From: Gibbula magus
Lineage: Eukaryota > Mollusca > Gastropoda > Trochida > Trochidae
Length of the DNA: 64,000 bases
NCBI GenBank assembly: GCA_936450465.1
Contig: OW388297.1
Span: 46,886,130 to 46,950,129 of the forward strand
Reading direction: 5' to 3'
The notes beneath the pieces are model-generated. The model was given only the letters and a program-made list of their open reading frames with translations, made no database searches and was not told where the DNA came from. The stretch's first letter is position 1, and every line of letters begins with the position of its first letter. Made by a program: the position numbers and the translations under genes. Shown here piece after piece: positions 11,090 to 23,685 of this stretch.

Positions 11090-11310
11090 GTTTCCTGAAA
11101 GTTTCTTCAAAACGTTTCCTGAAAGTTTCTTCAAAACGTTTCCTGAAAGTTTCTTCAAAACGTTTCCTGAAAGTTTCTTCAAAACGTTTCCTGAAAGTTT
11201 CTTCAAAACGTTTCCAGAAAGTTTCTCCAAAACGTTTCCCGAAAGTTTTTCCAAAACGTTTCCCGAAAGTTCTTCAAAACATTTCCTGAAATTGTCTTCA
11301 AAGAGTTTCA
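11090..11310. repeat. 24-bp minisatellite
   Basis: About nine units of GTTTCCTGAAAGTTTCTTCA plus AAAC, the last ones diverged (CCGAAAGTTTTTCC). Because 24 is a multiple of three and no unit holds a stop, frames on both strands stay open (for example FLKVSSKR repeats). These are not taken as genes. Confidence 0.95.
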
Positions 11311-13100
11311 ACAAAAAAGTTTTTAAAACACCAACACCACAAACCAGGGACGTTTTTGAAACTTCAGAGAAACGTACCAGAAACGTTGTAGAAACGTTTT
11401 TGTGTTTGCTGGGTATAAGTAAAACGTTTTAACATAACAAATTGTGTGAGGTCTAGCACAAGATAATGTACCGGACACACCTTTGTACTGATTTTCAAGT
11501 TAGATAAAAAAATGTATATATGTATACTATTTATTACGATATTATCAAGACAATTTATCATACACATCAGGAAAACACAGAATTTGGTCAACAATAGAAT
11601 TCGAACAGTTAACCAACTCACCCTACTGTAAAAAATGTTATACATTTGAAAGGAATTTAGAATTAATTAATGCACAATATGTGACGTCGATTTGACATAC
11701 AAGTCCTCGTATTTGTCTAGTGCACATTATTGTCTTTAAATGTAAACGTTTTATTGTTATAACGTCATTTTACATAAAAAGAAACTATTTAAATCACTAT
11801 GACAACCTTTTTCACAAATTAACTTTTAACACAGTTAAAAGCAACTGCAACTCATTATTTAGCATCACACTCAACTTTCCTTGGTGATTTACGTTACCTT
11901 AATGGTTAAACTTTATAAAGAGTCCCTTACCAACTCTTAACACTGACGTTTAACCATTTCTCACACACGATAATAAAACACACACAACATCAAACATACA
12001 CACAATCGAACATACACAACATCAAACGTACACATAATAAAATCAATTTCACGTAAAAATAATGATGGTAATATTAGTTCTAGTATTACAACTCGTCTAT
12101 TTAGTGCAACATTAACATCCTAATTGCACTTAGTGAGTGTTAACATTAAAAAATAGATCGATAGTTGTGCGTGCTGAAAGCATATCGATTCATGCTAACT
12201 ATATCATCATTACCATATTTATCAATTATTAAGTCTAGCGTATGGATATAGAGCCTTTGCAAATCCTTACGGCCCATTTGCTTGTAGACGAAAGGAATCG
12301 ATGATAATTTGCTTAACACCAAAACTGACTTCACAAACATGAAGCCCATAGTAAACAAATATTAGATTTGGTTTGGACGATTTATTGATAAAAGAGTATT
12401 TAATCATCAACCTTCTGAGAGTGCAATGACGCTCTTTCCTTCTCATTGTCTGCTTACACCGGGGAGTGGGGGTACCTTTCAGTTTGAACGTCGTTTTCAA
12501 AGATTATTATAAGAATACTTTACGAGGTGGGACGAATCGAGGATTATTTGTTTTGAGTTTTTGTGATGAATTCCGAACTTTAGCAAGGAGTTTGACTCAC
12601 AAATCCACGAAGTACGGCTATTTTGTGATTTCGAGCACCAAGTTGGTTACATATGTGTAAAACAGGAAACCAAAAACTCGAATTCACCCTTCTTGCTTAG
12701 ATTGTAAAATACAAATTGTTCCCATAAGCTAGATGTATTAACAAACCCTCTCACTTCTGCAAGATCGCTACTTACAGTCTATTTTCAGTAAGATTTCTTA
12801 TTTAGTTGTTGAGTTTTTAAAAACAAGTTCTAGTATCACAACAGTATTCGTGTGTATTGTAAGTACTGTCAGTAAAAACATTAAAACGCCAACTAGCACT
12901 CGTTCAGTAGCGATGCAAGATATGAAGGCAATGCCGTCACTTAATGGCTATAATTGACTATGATTTTTATGATATCCATTGGGTTTGATTTTCTATTTCG
13001 TATTTTAACTGAAGTGTGACTTACAATAGGCTTGAAATTGTTCATCGATGCTATTTAACTATAACAGGAGATCCCATAGACAGACAGACATACAGACGAA
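11311..13100. other. AT-rich non-coding sequence
   Basis: No gene, RNA or repeat could be supported here. Confidence 0.4.
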
Positions 13101-13125
13101 TGGATGGATAGATAGATAGATAGAT
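13101..13125. repeat. Microsatellite (GATA/GGAT)n
   Basis: Short run TGGATGGATAGATAGATAG plus one further unit. Confidence 0.9.
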
Positions 13126-13274
13126 CAAAACCCATATTTCTATCATTACTGAGCCATGACAGACCTATAATGGTTATCTAAAGGGTCTTGTTTTATGCCA
13201 ATACCGGAAGAACGGTCAATAAGGAAACGTAGGGATGATTTGAGACAATGATTATAATGTAGTTAATTTGCAAT

Positions 13275-13530
13275 ATCGATGTACATTGCACGTTCAAAGC
13301 GCTCACTAACCGTCTCTCGGGAGCTTAAAGGTCACTCACAGTATCCTACCAGGTACCCAGGTAACTGCTGGGGACAGAGGTACATTAAGTTTAAGTCACC
13401 TAATTTGACACCACAACTATTTTGAAATTATTTATCAGTGTTGGGGAGAAACTTCGCGACCATTCAAACTCTAAGCCCATAACACAACTGCCGACTCCTA
13501 AGGGATACCGCTTGAACTATCCAACGTCAA
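13275..13530 (-). mobile_element. tRNA-derived SINE (degenerate)
   Basis: On the minus strand the head carries TAGTTCAAGCGG, which fits the pol III A box, and a weakened B box AGTTTGAATGG. Downstream is TTACCTGGGTACCTGGTAGG, a motif I recall from the central part of metazoan SINEs, then GTGAGCGCTTTGAACGTGC near the 3' end. Boundaries are approximate and no target duplication was resolved. Confidence 0.55.
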
Positions 13531-14004
13531 GCTGTATTCTGACTATGGGTAAATGATTGAATCTTAAGGACATTATGATCGAAGTATCTCGTGCAAAAAT
13601 TCTTTTAAAACAGTGTTCTACAGCGGAAAGGGTTACCGAATTACTGATGGAATATGGACCGCAGACATCGGATTTGATATCAACGAATAGATACCGTATT
13701 TCACCATTGAACATAATGTATTGATACATCTTACACCTGACACATCTTACAAATACAACATATCAATTTCACGATTTTATCAGGGGCCCTCGAAATCCTC
13801 AGTGATCTAAGCATCGCTTAATTCCCATGGTATACACTCTATCAATCTCACCCCCTGAGAGTGTAACCATCAGACAATCTGGATTTACGTGAAATGCCCG
13901 TGTTTACGAGGTATAATCCCGTGTCACCAGGAGCTAGGCCCTGTCACATGTATACATGAATGGGTATCTGCGCGTATTCTTGTGGCACCATGGGGTCAGT
14001 GGTC
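13531..14004. other. Non-coding sequence
   Basis: Nothing recognised. Confidence 0.35.
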
Positions 14005-14335
14005 GTGAGTACGTTTAAAAGCATAGAGTTGTGTGAATTTACCTGGTGACTGCGACATCACAGAAAAACTACCTACAACACGCTTACAGAAAGTATTTGG
14101 AGCCGACTAAAAGTGGGTCCGTTTAGAAGCATAGGGTTGTGTAGTATTCCAAGGTGACGGAGACAGCACTGAAAGAGTCTCCACACAACAAACTAAGGAT
14201 AGCCGCCCAAGAGTGGGTACGTTTAAAAGCAAAAGATTGTGTAAGTTGCCCTAGTGAATGAGACAATACTTCAGAAGTACCTACAAAACGTTACAGAAAG
14301 GTATTTGCAGCCGCCAAAGAGTGGGCTAGTTCATG
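14005..14335. repeat. Three imperfect ~105-bp tandem units
   Basis: GTACGTTTAAAAGCATAG at about 14008, GTCCGTTTAGAAGCATAG at 14116 and GTACGTTTAAAAGCAAAAG at 14217 mark the starts of three diverged units. Each contains a TTGTGTA segment and ends near AGCCGCCCAAGAGTGGG. Confidence 0.8.
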
Positions 14336-17228
14336 ACAACTGAAGCTTTCCTGCGTGTTGACCTGGGCCAAGATTATCTAACGTAAGATGGCCGTAATCC
14401 AGTGTTAATGTATGGTATCTCAGTACTAGGACATCTTCGAAACTCTAGGACTTGGTGCTTTTGTAGAGTGATCAACCTTTGCCTCTAATATACTCATGGT
14501 AATAATTGTACTCCCTAATAATTACAGGAATGAAATGTTATATATACAACGTAACGTGTCAGGTTCGGTTATTTTTTAATAAAACATGTTACTACTGGAT
14601 GTCTTTTTGTGAACAGGGTTCTTGAGCATTTGCTATTTCTCCACTTGTACTGTAGAGGAATATAAGACAAATGACATTTATTCAAAATACACAATACATA
14701 CATGGCAAGTATTATATACATGTAGTTTACATCATGTGTTTGTGCCATTTAATTTCGAAAAAACAATAATATCGAACAATATGAATTATCCATGCATTTG
14801 ATTTGCTAAAATCCATTTTCTGTTCAGGGGTGTCAACCATTTTTACCATGAGTATATGAAGAATGCACAGTGATTATTACGTCATATTCGTTACGTCGGT
14901 GTTTACTTGTACGTAATACCCCCAATGTAGCTATATTTATAAGACTAGGGTTAGCGGAGGCAGCTTTCTTCATTAAACCAGCATTTACAACATCACGTTT
15001 TAACATCCTCTGGGTATAAATGTCTTTAATTGATCAGGTGAATTGATCGAGCTAAACACCTCCTCGTCTTTAACGATACATCAACGGATACTTAGTATTC
15101 CCAGCACGTACTCAAGGGAGTATCCAGCGTGTATCCCGCTTTGATCTCAACTCGAGAAATGCATTTAACGTGGAGGATACAAGGTCGATAATTGCCAATT
15201 GGGAGTGTTATTTTCAGAAGAATGCATTTGTAGCAAATAATCAGGCGGCAAATGAATCATTGAGATCTGTATATAACCACATTTATACTAGAGAAATACA
15301 TAAATATTTCAGACATACACTTTTATTTTAAGTATACGCAAGTGTCATTGAAAGTGGGATTGGTAAAATCACCATATCGAGGTTGAATAGCAATAACATA
15401 TAAGTGTTCTTACTGCAGCAGATAAAAAGAGTGAGCTCAGCTCACTTACAATTACGTAATCCCGCTCCCAACTTCTATAAAAAAAGCTTCTAAATATTAA
15501 AAGGCACATCAAAGAGTGGCTGATGTTCGCAGTCCGTATCATCAAAGTATGAATATATCATAGCAGTTTTATGAGAATGGAGTGTGAAGTTTAAGAGATA
15601 TGTCTGAAAAGGACAATATGACATTATACATATATTCTACTCATATAGTCTAACCAAAACCAGATTCAGATCTAGGTATTATGGTCGACAAGTTTCATGA
15701 AGCTAACTTCAACAAGCTAACTGACCACATGACTTCCTTCATAAAGTTTCCACAGAAACCGCAAAAAATATACATGAGTCTAACCCACAAATGGCACATC
15801 TAGAGATAATGGTTTGGTGAAACTAGCAAAGTCGCTTGTAAGATTGTACGAGTGATCCTGTGTTAGAACACATTATCGTGATTATATGTAACATTTAAAC
15901 AATTAGTGTCCGAGTTATAAGAAGCACAAAGACGTGACAGATGGACGGACGCACGGACTGACACGCTGACCGATATATACCCCTGCCTACTTCGTAACGT
16001 AGCATATTTACAATTATTACACTCTCGTTGAAGATACTACTGTTGTGAAACATTGAAATGTTATTCAACACTGTTGTGAAACATTGCACGTGAAAGCGAT
16101 CGTAGTCGGGACTACTTTCCCGTAGTCACATGGCTTTTGGGATAGCACTGGATTTCTAAATACACGGTTTATCACATAAAGTCTTATGATTATATTGTAC
16201 GGACGCTTCTATCACAATTCACTGTCAAACAGTATCACTTAGTTGATTCAGAGTTAGTTCCCTTGACATGTATAATCACGTTAGCGCTCTCGCGATTTGA
16301 CCGCCATTTGCATTGCTTTGTCATGCAACTTGACTTAGTCTAGATTCTAAATTCATAAGGAATAAACTTCATGTTCAACCCACGAATCATGTGACAATCG
16401 TCAGTTGAGTATTAATGTGACTACATTGTTATCCTTATACTTATAGGTACGTTTTGATATTTTCTTCTCCTTTTTTGCGGAATGGGTTTGATTGTTTAGA
16501 ATGTAAACATCTACTGTAACTTCGTGTCGACACGTAGGCCTAAGTTTCAAGGTTGTGGAGGCATCGTTCACGTCTGTCTGTTGTTACAGAGGATACCATA
16601 CCAAGATATATATGAATAAAAAATGCTTCAAGGTAACTGTCAATGTTGATATAGGCCTAACATTTTAACGTTCACTAAAAATGTCGGAACTCCATTTTCA
16701 GGCCTTCTGTTAGCAATTTGTGCCGTCAATGTTAACTTCATCGGCAACAAAGACACTGATCACCACAATTTCGCTAGATAAAACTATCATCAGAACTGTA
16801 TGCAACTTTACTCCCCAGTATCATTGTCATTTGGGTGTTACAGGTCCTATTTTGGCAAATCAACCGCAGCTACGTACTGCAGCTGTTACTAGCCTAACTG
16901 AATCGCGCTTGAAAACAGTCGCATTCCGATGACGTCACAATCACCTGACATCATTCATAAGATCTAGCGAGATTAATACGATGTTTTTGTTTACTCGCCA
17001 ATTTGCGATTCTTATCGTTTCAACATAAAGACAATGTAATGAGTGTTTTGAAATTGTTTTGTTCAAAATTGAAACTGTTGTTAAGGGATATTTGCTTGGT
17101 CTATTTTTGGTGTTTAGTGAGATGGCGTTATGCGTCCATGGTAAGAGATGTATCCCTACGCACATCTACATGAATGAAGAGTGAACTTTAATTACATATT
17201 TCATTAATTTAGAGCGTGTAATAAATAA
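14336..17228. other. AT-rich non-coding sequence (intron of the Cys-rich gene)
   Basis: No ORF or family recognised. It lies between the two Cys-rich exons on the minus strand and so would be intronic if that gene model is right. Confidence 0.35.
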
Positions 17229-17370
17229 AATACTAAACTCCGTCCCGTTTAATAACATATTTATGAAACTCGTGGATGGTATTGGTATCTAACTCGCTTT
17301 CGCTCGTTAGATACCAAAACCATCAACTCGTTTCATAAATATGTTATTAAACGGGACGTCGTTTAGTATT
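17229..17370. mobile_element. Foldback element B, copy 1
   Basis: A nearly complete palindrome: AATACTAAACTCCGTCCCGT at the left returns as ACGGGACGTCGTTTAGTATT at the right, and GGTATCTAACTCGC pairs with CGTTAGATACC in the middle. It is about 142 bp with almost no loop. A second, more diverged copy is at 31098-31233. Confidence 0.8.
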
Positions 17371-18834
17371 CTCTATTTTTATTTCACTATAAAACCAACA
17401 TTTACCGGGATTTAATTATTTGCACACGTATGATCTCAATATTATAGAATATACGCTGTTACATTCGTTTTGGAATACAATGTAAACCCAAGTGCAAAAG
17501 AAACGTCACCATACGAAATACAAGATATCTTGATCCGCGAATACAACTGAAACAGAGTTGCATGATGTTTTCTGAAGCCAATTTAACTAAATTAGCATTT
17601 TGATACCTAATCTGTTCATATTTCTGAAAATTTGTGTTTTGTGTTTGGATGCCCTTGACCAGACAACATAGGAGAGTCAAAAATGACTTTCTGGCTTTTA
17701 TGACGTTCTACAGTAAGGATGTGTTTCCAAATTTTCAACATCTTTTGTTAATTAAATTTCTAAATGTTATAAGTTAATAACCTAGAAACCAAAATTTGTT
17801 TTTTGTAAAAGCGATTTAAGCACCTCAAATGTATTTGAACAGATATACAATACAAATGTCACAAATTATGTACCTTTCATCGACTTTCTTGGCCAGTATT
17901 TCGGTTTTTATACTGTTGAAATGTGGTTTATTAGAAAAGGTTTCATGATTATGATTATGATTATGTGTGGGTGTGTATTTCACTCTCGGTGATAACATAC
18001 CATTTATATTCAATAACAGCAGAAATACGAATGGTTTGATATATTCAATGCAATCTAATCGCATGTTTTCATGTCTGGAAAATGCTTTCATAACGTGTTT
18101 CGCATACGAAGAGAATTCCTTTGATACGCTTGTGTGTGTTTTTATGTATAGATAATGATTTGCATTAGCGTTCAACTGTAACAATAAGCCATTGAATTGC
18201 ATTGAATTTGAATATAATGCCTCTTAAAGATTTGAACACTTTCCGAATTCTAACCGTTATTATCTGTGCTTAAAAACTTATTTTAGATTCAATATACGAA
18301 AGGAGTGTAAACAGTTTTAATACAAAATAAATGTACTTGAACCAAAACTAGTTTTAAAAAAGTTTCTTCAAATACATATTGAAAACCTAAGAATATAATC
18401 AGTTCATTTGAATCACGTAAAATGTCTACCATCTGTTTCGACAGCTTCGGTGATTTCCTGCATCTTGGACTCGGAATTTTGGAAATATTCCATCTCTGAC
18501 TAATCTATTGAGTTTGCGTAATTAGATATACCGTATTTCCTTTTATAGGCGTCAGGGCTCTTATCGACATTTAACAGCTCTTACCCTCCGGCGATTATTG
18601 GAGGTCCGGTTCTGATTATATTTGAAGGTTTGAGCAGATTCGCCAATACGTTATATCCGCTGTTAACTGTCACTCCACGGCATTTGAGTGAGTGACGATA
18701 AACTTTATCGCCACTCGTGTGACGTCATCTGGACAATGTTATGACGTCATATTGTCAGCTTGTCAGCTGTACGTTTACCGTTGAGATCACTCCATTTCAA
18801 AATAAAACCCAGAAATAATGATATAATAAATAGA
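17371..18834. other. Non-coding sequence
   Basis: Holds a short (GATTAT)n run at 17945-17965, a palindrome CGATAAACTTTATCG near 18689 and two TGACGTCA boxes between 18719 and 18750. No gene supported. Confidence 0.4.
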
Positions 18835-18992
18835 ATATCCGTTTTCCTTGACAAATACCATGTTTATCTCATCTCGTGACGTAGATAATCTCCCATATTT
18901 CACTCGTGGCTGCGCCACTCGTGTAATATCTACTTTTCTACCTCACTCGATTTGATAAACATGGTATTTGTCAAGAAAAGACAGATATCCAC
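18835..18992. mobile_element. Foldback element C
   Basis: Inverted arms of about 35 bp: CTTGACAAATACCATGTTTA (left) against TAAACATGGTATTTGTCAAG (right). The centre holds a second palindrome, CACTCGTGGCTGCGCCACTC. One copy only in this window. Confidence 0.75.
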
Positions 18993-19169
18993 TATATATC
19001 CAATAGGGAGTTATCATTAATGCGATATAAACTAGGCTCCTATATAAGGCCCGGCTCTTTTTCATTTTTAGGTACCTTTACCCCCGGAAAAGTGATGTTT
19101 TCACGTGTGCGCACGTGAGTAATATGACACCGTTTTTGTTTACATCAATGTATAAAGTACTATACCTAC

Positions 19170-19263
19170 CAAAGTATACGGAGTATGTGGTACTTGTGAG
19201 ACAAACATCGCCTGCGTTGCAGCACTGGCTCGTCTGAAGACACTCCTCGCCAGTTTTTACACA
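19170..19263 (-). CDS. Upstream internal exon of the cysteine-rich protein
   Basis: A 94-bp exon bounded by acceptor ATTATGTTTCAG and donor G|GTAGGTA, both good consensus sites. It starts in phase 0 and ends in phase 1, matching the start phase of the exon at 8340. The reading is CVKTGEECLQTSQCC, then NAGDVCLTSTTYSVYFG, with spacing C-x6-C-x5-CC-x5-C typical of small disulfide-rich (knottin or colipase-like) secreted proteins. Together the two exons encode about 101 residues with 11 cysteines. The intron between them (8341-19169) holds a TTAA transposon, a SINE, minisatellites and foldbacks. Function unknown: a lipase cofactor, Wnt-type antagonist, defence or venom-like peptide are all possible from spacing alone. 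Confidence 0.6.
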
Positions 19264-20743
19264 CTGAAACATAATATGGAGATAAATTAGCGACCTAGAC
19301 TATAATAAAAATTCAATACATAAATAGATAATCTCACTCTAGTGGTACATTTACCAATCATATCAACATATAGTTGGTGTCATACGACAAGAGGTGAGAT
19401 TTAAATTGGTCACCCAATATCATCCTTCAAAAGATATTTGTACCAGAATGAATGTATCTGAACACAAAAGTACCATTCATCAACATTGACCTCAAAATTG
19501 TGAGGTTATCATCATTATGACATCATAGCATTGTCAGTTGTTTTCTCAGTGAAGTCAAAGTATTGTTGGGATAATTGCTGATGTAATTGCTTTGATTGTC
19601 TACTATGTAGATGCCCCTTGATCTCTACTGTAGGAGCAAGTTTGGATAATAAACACAAATATTCCAGGATATAAGTGGTATGCAATCCACGTATCATACC
19701 CAAGCTTTCATCAAAGCATCTAGGATATATATATATTAATGTGTCTGCACAAAAATATTCATTTCCATCTGAAAGAAGTAAGACGTACGTGTATCCTCCA
19801 AACCTGCTAGCTTATCAATATGTTTATTACCTACGAATAAAACATATCGATGTAATAATTTACATTTAATGGCAAAAATTAAGGCAAATAATCACTCTGC
19901 CATGTGATGTGACGTCATTTCAATACTATGTTACGTATCTTCGTGGCTTCAATGGCCGAGGTATGTTCTCTGCCTCTATTAGATACACTTAAAACTCTAA
20001 CCGAGTAAGTTTCCGGATCCCAGCATAAACATAGTATATCGCGTTTAAACAAATCTAGCACAGTTTTCATGCAATTAAGGATTAAATAACAAATAAAACA
20101 TTTGACATTAGCGGTCGAATACCATGAAGGTTTCAGATACATGAGATTAGCAGCAAAGCGTACAATTTTATTTCGAATTCACTGAATCCACAGAATAGGT
20201 CAACAATTCTATTTTCGTTTGATCCAGGTCACCTCGCTTGATTAAAAATGTTGTTTCATCCAGGTGAATAATATATTATTTAATTCAGTGAAACTACTTT
20301 AAAATTAAATTGAAACGAAACCTGCTGCACTCTTGAAAAACTTATAAATATAACAATTGTTATATTCACACATGACATCAATACTACGCAATACAGCAAT
20401 ATGGCATTATAACTATTTGATTATAGTACAGATAAATGTCATCTCAGTCTCACTCAATGCAAGACCAGACAGACACGTGATCAAATCTATGTTATGTTAT
20501 CTGTGTTAAAACGTCGTGTTGTATAAATAGTCAGAACATTTGTATTACATTTTTTATTGTCATTATTTACATTAACAGTGTATGGAAATGTTTTCAGACA
20601 TAGCGTGTTGTATAAATAGTCAGAACTTTCGCAATAAAATGCAAGGATGTTTGAAATGCGATGAAATGCATATACAATTGATTTAATGACGATTTAAAAT
20701 GTATAAACGCTCGTATTTTATACATAGCCATAGTTCAGTGCTA
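19264..20743. other. Non-coding sequence
   Basis: I looked on the minus strand for a signal-peptide exon of the Cys-rich gene and found no convincing one. Nothing else recognised. Confidence 0.35.
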
Positions 20744-21293
20744 TTTAAAGGAGTTGTAGTACACCGTTCTGACGAGATAAAGTGCTCTTACAAAAAAGTG
20801 AATAATTGTTACCAATGGCTAAATAGTAAATTATAATCCCGAATTAATAAAAAGAGTTCTAAAACGAGCGTAAATGGTTTGGTTAAACCATCGGAATCCA
20901 TTTCCCATTGAGCGGCCATTTTAATGTGTTCACATTAAAATAACCGCTTGAAGGTAGTTTAAGTGATGTGAGTGATATAGCGACACCGTAACACCCAGAG
21001 TTTTAAATATGGTACAATGATGGAATGGTCAACCATGTTGCTGTCTGAACTCTCAAAATCGCATGAAACCTACAAATCTACCTCTCACACTGAAGAGTTC
21101 CACACCACTGTCGCTTTACACGTCGCACCGTTTTCTTCGAATATGAATAACTATTTCTTTACGGCTACGGCTTATTGGGTCTTGTAATGTGATGTTTTAC
21201 CCTCTAACGTAATAATAAATATTGAATAAACTTTAATAATAAATGCCAAATTTGAGAATAAAATAATATGCTCAAAACGTGCTATAACGCAGA
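20744..21293 (-). mobile_element. MITE, family A, copy 2 (reverse)
   Basis: Starts TTAAAGGAGTTGTAGTACAC and ends CAAAACGTGCTATAACGC. Its interior is the reverse complement of the copies at 451 and 33101 (for example the block around GCGGCCATTTTAATGTG). Terminal repeats are more decayed than in the 33101 copy. Confidence 0.8.
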
Positions 21294-22212
21294 GAATATA
21301 CGAGACATAGATAAAATATGTTGAAAATCTGTGAATAATACATTAATGGCATTCTGATGTAGATCATTACAACGAATTGAACCAGAGCAGTTAAATCTTG
21401 TATGAAAGATTTTAGACAACCAAATGACGATTTAACTTTATAAATCTTAATTTACTTTGATGTCGACCAGTCTTCCGTTAATGGTGTCTATATTTCACAC
21501 ATGTTTAGTCATTTTTCAAGTATCAGGCTATCGTTAAAAGATACAAACTACTGGTTGTTAAACTATTGAACCAAACCCTAATTGAACACGCCAATTTGGA
21601 AGCTTGATGGTAGAGTTTGGAAGCAGTTAAGGACACCGATATTGGAGGCAGATAATTACAGACAGCTTCAAGGACGAACAAGGGTGAAAAGAATTCAATT
21701 GCATTTTTTTATTTACAACGTCAATAATAACTTTCATTTTCTGCAAGATTTCGACTCACCGCATTTGGCATAGCGTTTAAATGCTATTCTGCTTAGTTAT
21801 TTTTGTTGTTGCGTTTGGGTTTTAAACAAGAAGTCCATGCTTTCGATCATGATATATATTTTTGAATTTAATCAAATAAATAAAATAAAAGTGTCAGCGT
21901 GTGATATCAACTTTCCAAGCAAAACACAACTCGTACCAGTCTTTATCACTGGTTAATTTCAGTGTTAGAGATTTCTGATTGAAAGCCATATGCAGCACGC
22001 TACTTCGCAGGCACCGAATAGCCTGTCAAGTGTCAAATTAACCAGCGAGTTACGATTTGCGGAAAGTTGATATGATCTATGATATACAGTATGCATTAAA
22101 TCAATCTGATTCAACCATCAAGAAAGTAAAAGCATTTTTGCAGTTTAAAATAATTTTGGACACTATTCAGATTTCGAAATCTTTAGAAATGCGTGAACAC
22201 TGATAATACTGA
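21294..22212. other. AT-rich non-coding sequence
   Basis: Nothing recognised. Confidence 0.35.
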
Positions 22213-22239
22213 GGGGGTGTGGGGGTCGGGGGGTTTGGG
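22213..22239 (+). other. Potential G-quadruplex
   Basis: Four G tracts (five, five, six and three G) separated by loops of two or three bases within 27 bp meet the usual G3+N1-7 rule on the plus strand. It stands alone in AT-rich sequence. Confidence 0.7.
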
Positions 22240-23153
22240 TATTGTCAACATTGCCATTCATCCAACTGAGATTGCCACTTTTTCGAAAGAAATGGAGATG
22301 GGAAAACTTCCTAAGCAGAATTTACCCTCCGTGTTTCACAACAATCCTCAGGTTTGTACTTCCTGACTTCCCGTCTAATCAGACAGAGCACGGAGTTGTG
22401 ATTGTTTGTGGCGTAGGTGTAATGTGTTTACCTAGGCACTACATCAATAAATAACACAGGGGACGATTGATCAAGTTCTCGCTTCTTTAATCACTCAACG
22501 TCGAGGTCATCTGTTGACAGAGCCAATAAAACACCACACAATATATTTCCTTCTTTCGAAATACTTATTTAAGCTACGTACAAACAATGTTCATCTAATT
22601 GACACTCGGGTTATTAGGAAATTGATTCACACGGATTCCGGCACATTCGTCAAGAGAAAAGGATTCTTTCGCAAAGGTCGAAGGACTTTCACAATCCTGT
22701 AACCTTGCTCGAGGCGAAATAGTGCGCCATTCCGTGTCAAGCGTAAAACGTTCTCATTAAATTTTCGCCGACCAGTTAGCCAATTTGCATCTGTTTCCAA
22801 CGGTTGTGAATGTCAAGTCGGAGTCTTTTCGCCCACCTCGTGGCCCGCATTAGTAAATTTGAAATCAATCCAGACACTTCATACCAGACAAACCCTTACC
22901 CAGGATAAGCCCGGGGCACTCCATCCCTCCGCTCCATTTATGAGGCTAATTCAAAACACAACGTTAAAGGAAGCCAGACATAAAGCGAAACGGCATTGTG
23001 TAGCTGTCTGCTGAAGGCTTTTACAACTGAGAAAAACTCGTATCTTTAGCTTAGGCAATCGGACTTTTTAAATTGGTTCATACCAAACAGCGTTGATCAC
23101 ATAAGAGCAAGTTACGTTCCAGTAAAGAAAAGAGAAGACGCCAAATGCAGGTA
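22240..23153. other. Non-coding sequence
   Basis: Somewhat less AT-rich than its surroundings; no coding or repeat signal I can support. Confidence 0.35.
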
Positions 23154-23212
23154 AATGGACGCCAAATAGACGGCGAATGGACGCCAAACAGACGGCGAAT
23201 GGACGCCAATGG
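23154..23212. repeat. 22-bp tandem repeat
   Basis: About two and a half copies of AATGGACGCCAAACAGACGG with short joining bases. Confidence 0.85.
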
Positions 23213-23532
23213 ATACCCGACAACGAATAGCCGTGGAGTACAGTATGATAGACGCCGGGGGTGAGCGGGATTTATATGCTGAATAAAATACGAATAAACG
23301 ACCAATGAACGCAGATTTTACCCAAATTTAAGTTAAAATTTTAAGTTTTGAGAAGGCGAAAGAAAAGCATATAATGGATAGAAATAGTATGGGTGCCGAA
23401 AGTAACCACAGGGACGCTGAAAGACCTGGTAAAACGAACTGGTAAATACCTTTTCAGGGATTGGTCAGAATCCGATTCAGCTAGATAAAATAATAATCTA
23501 TGTTGTGTATCCAAACTTGTAAATTAGTGATA

Positions 23533-23685
23533 AATATTAATTTTGTAGTTACATACAATTACAAGTTTGACCACGGTAACGAATTAACTGAGAAAGTGCT
23601 TGCAAAAGGGTTCACGACCAAAAAAGGACTTGACTCAAAAGTTTATATTTCGTTTACCCCAGACGCAGCTCACGTATATACATAA
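23533..23685 (+). CDS. Possible short exon, unknown
   Basis: After a weak acceptor TAATTTTGTAG the plus strand reads YNYKFDHGNELTEKVLAKGF, then TTKKGLDSKVYISF, to a stop at 23683-23685. The composition is protein-like but the stretch is short, no partner exon is visible and no family is recognised. It could easily be chance. Confidence 0.15.
   Translation, partial: NINFVVTYNYKFDHGNELTEKVLAKGFTTKKGLDSKVYISFTPDAAHVYT

Noticed and set aside
10816..11289. 157-codon frame with FLKVSSKR repeats
   Set aside because: The C-terminal half is the 24-bp array and the N-terminal half overlaps a LINE-tail-like region. No gene evidence.
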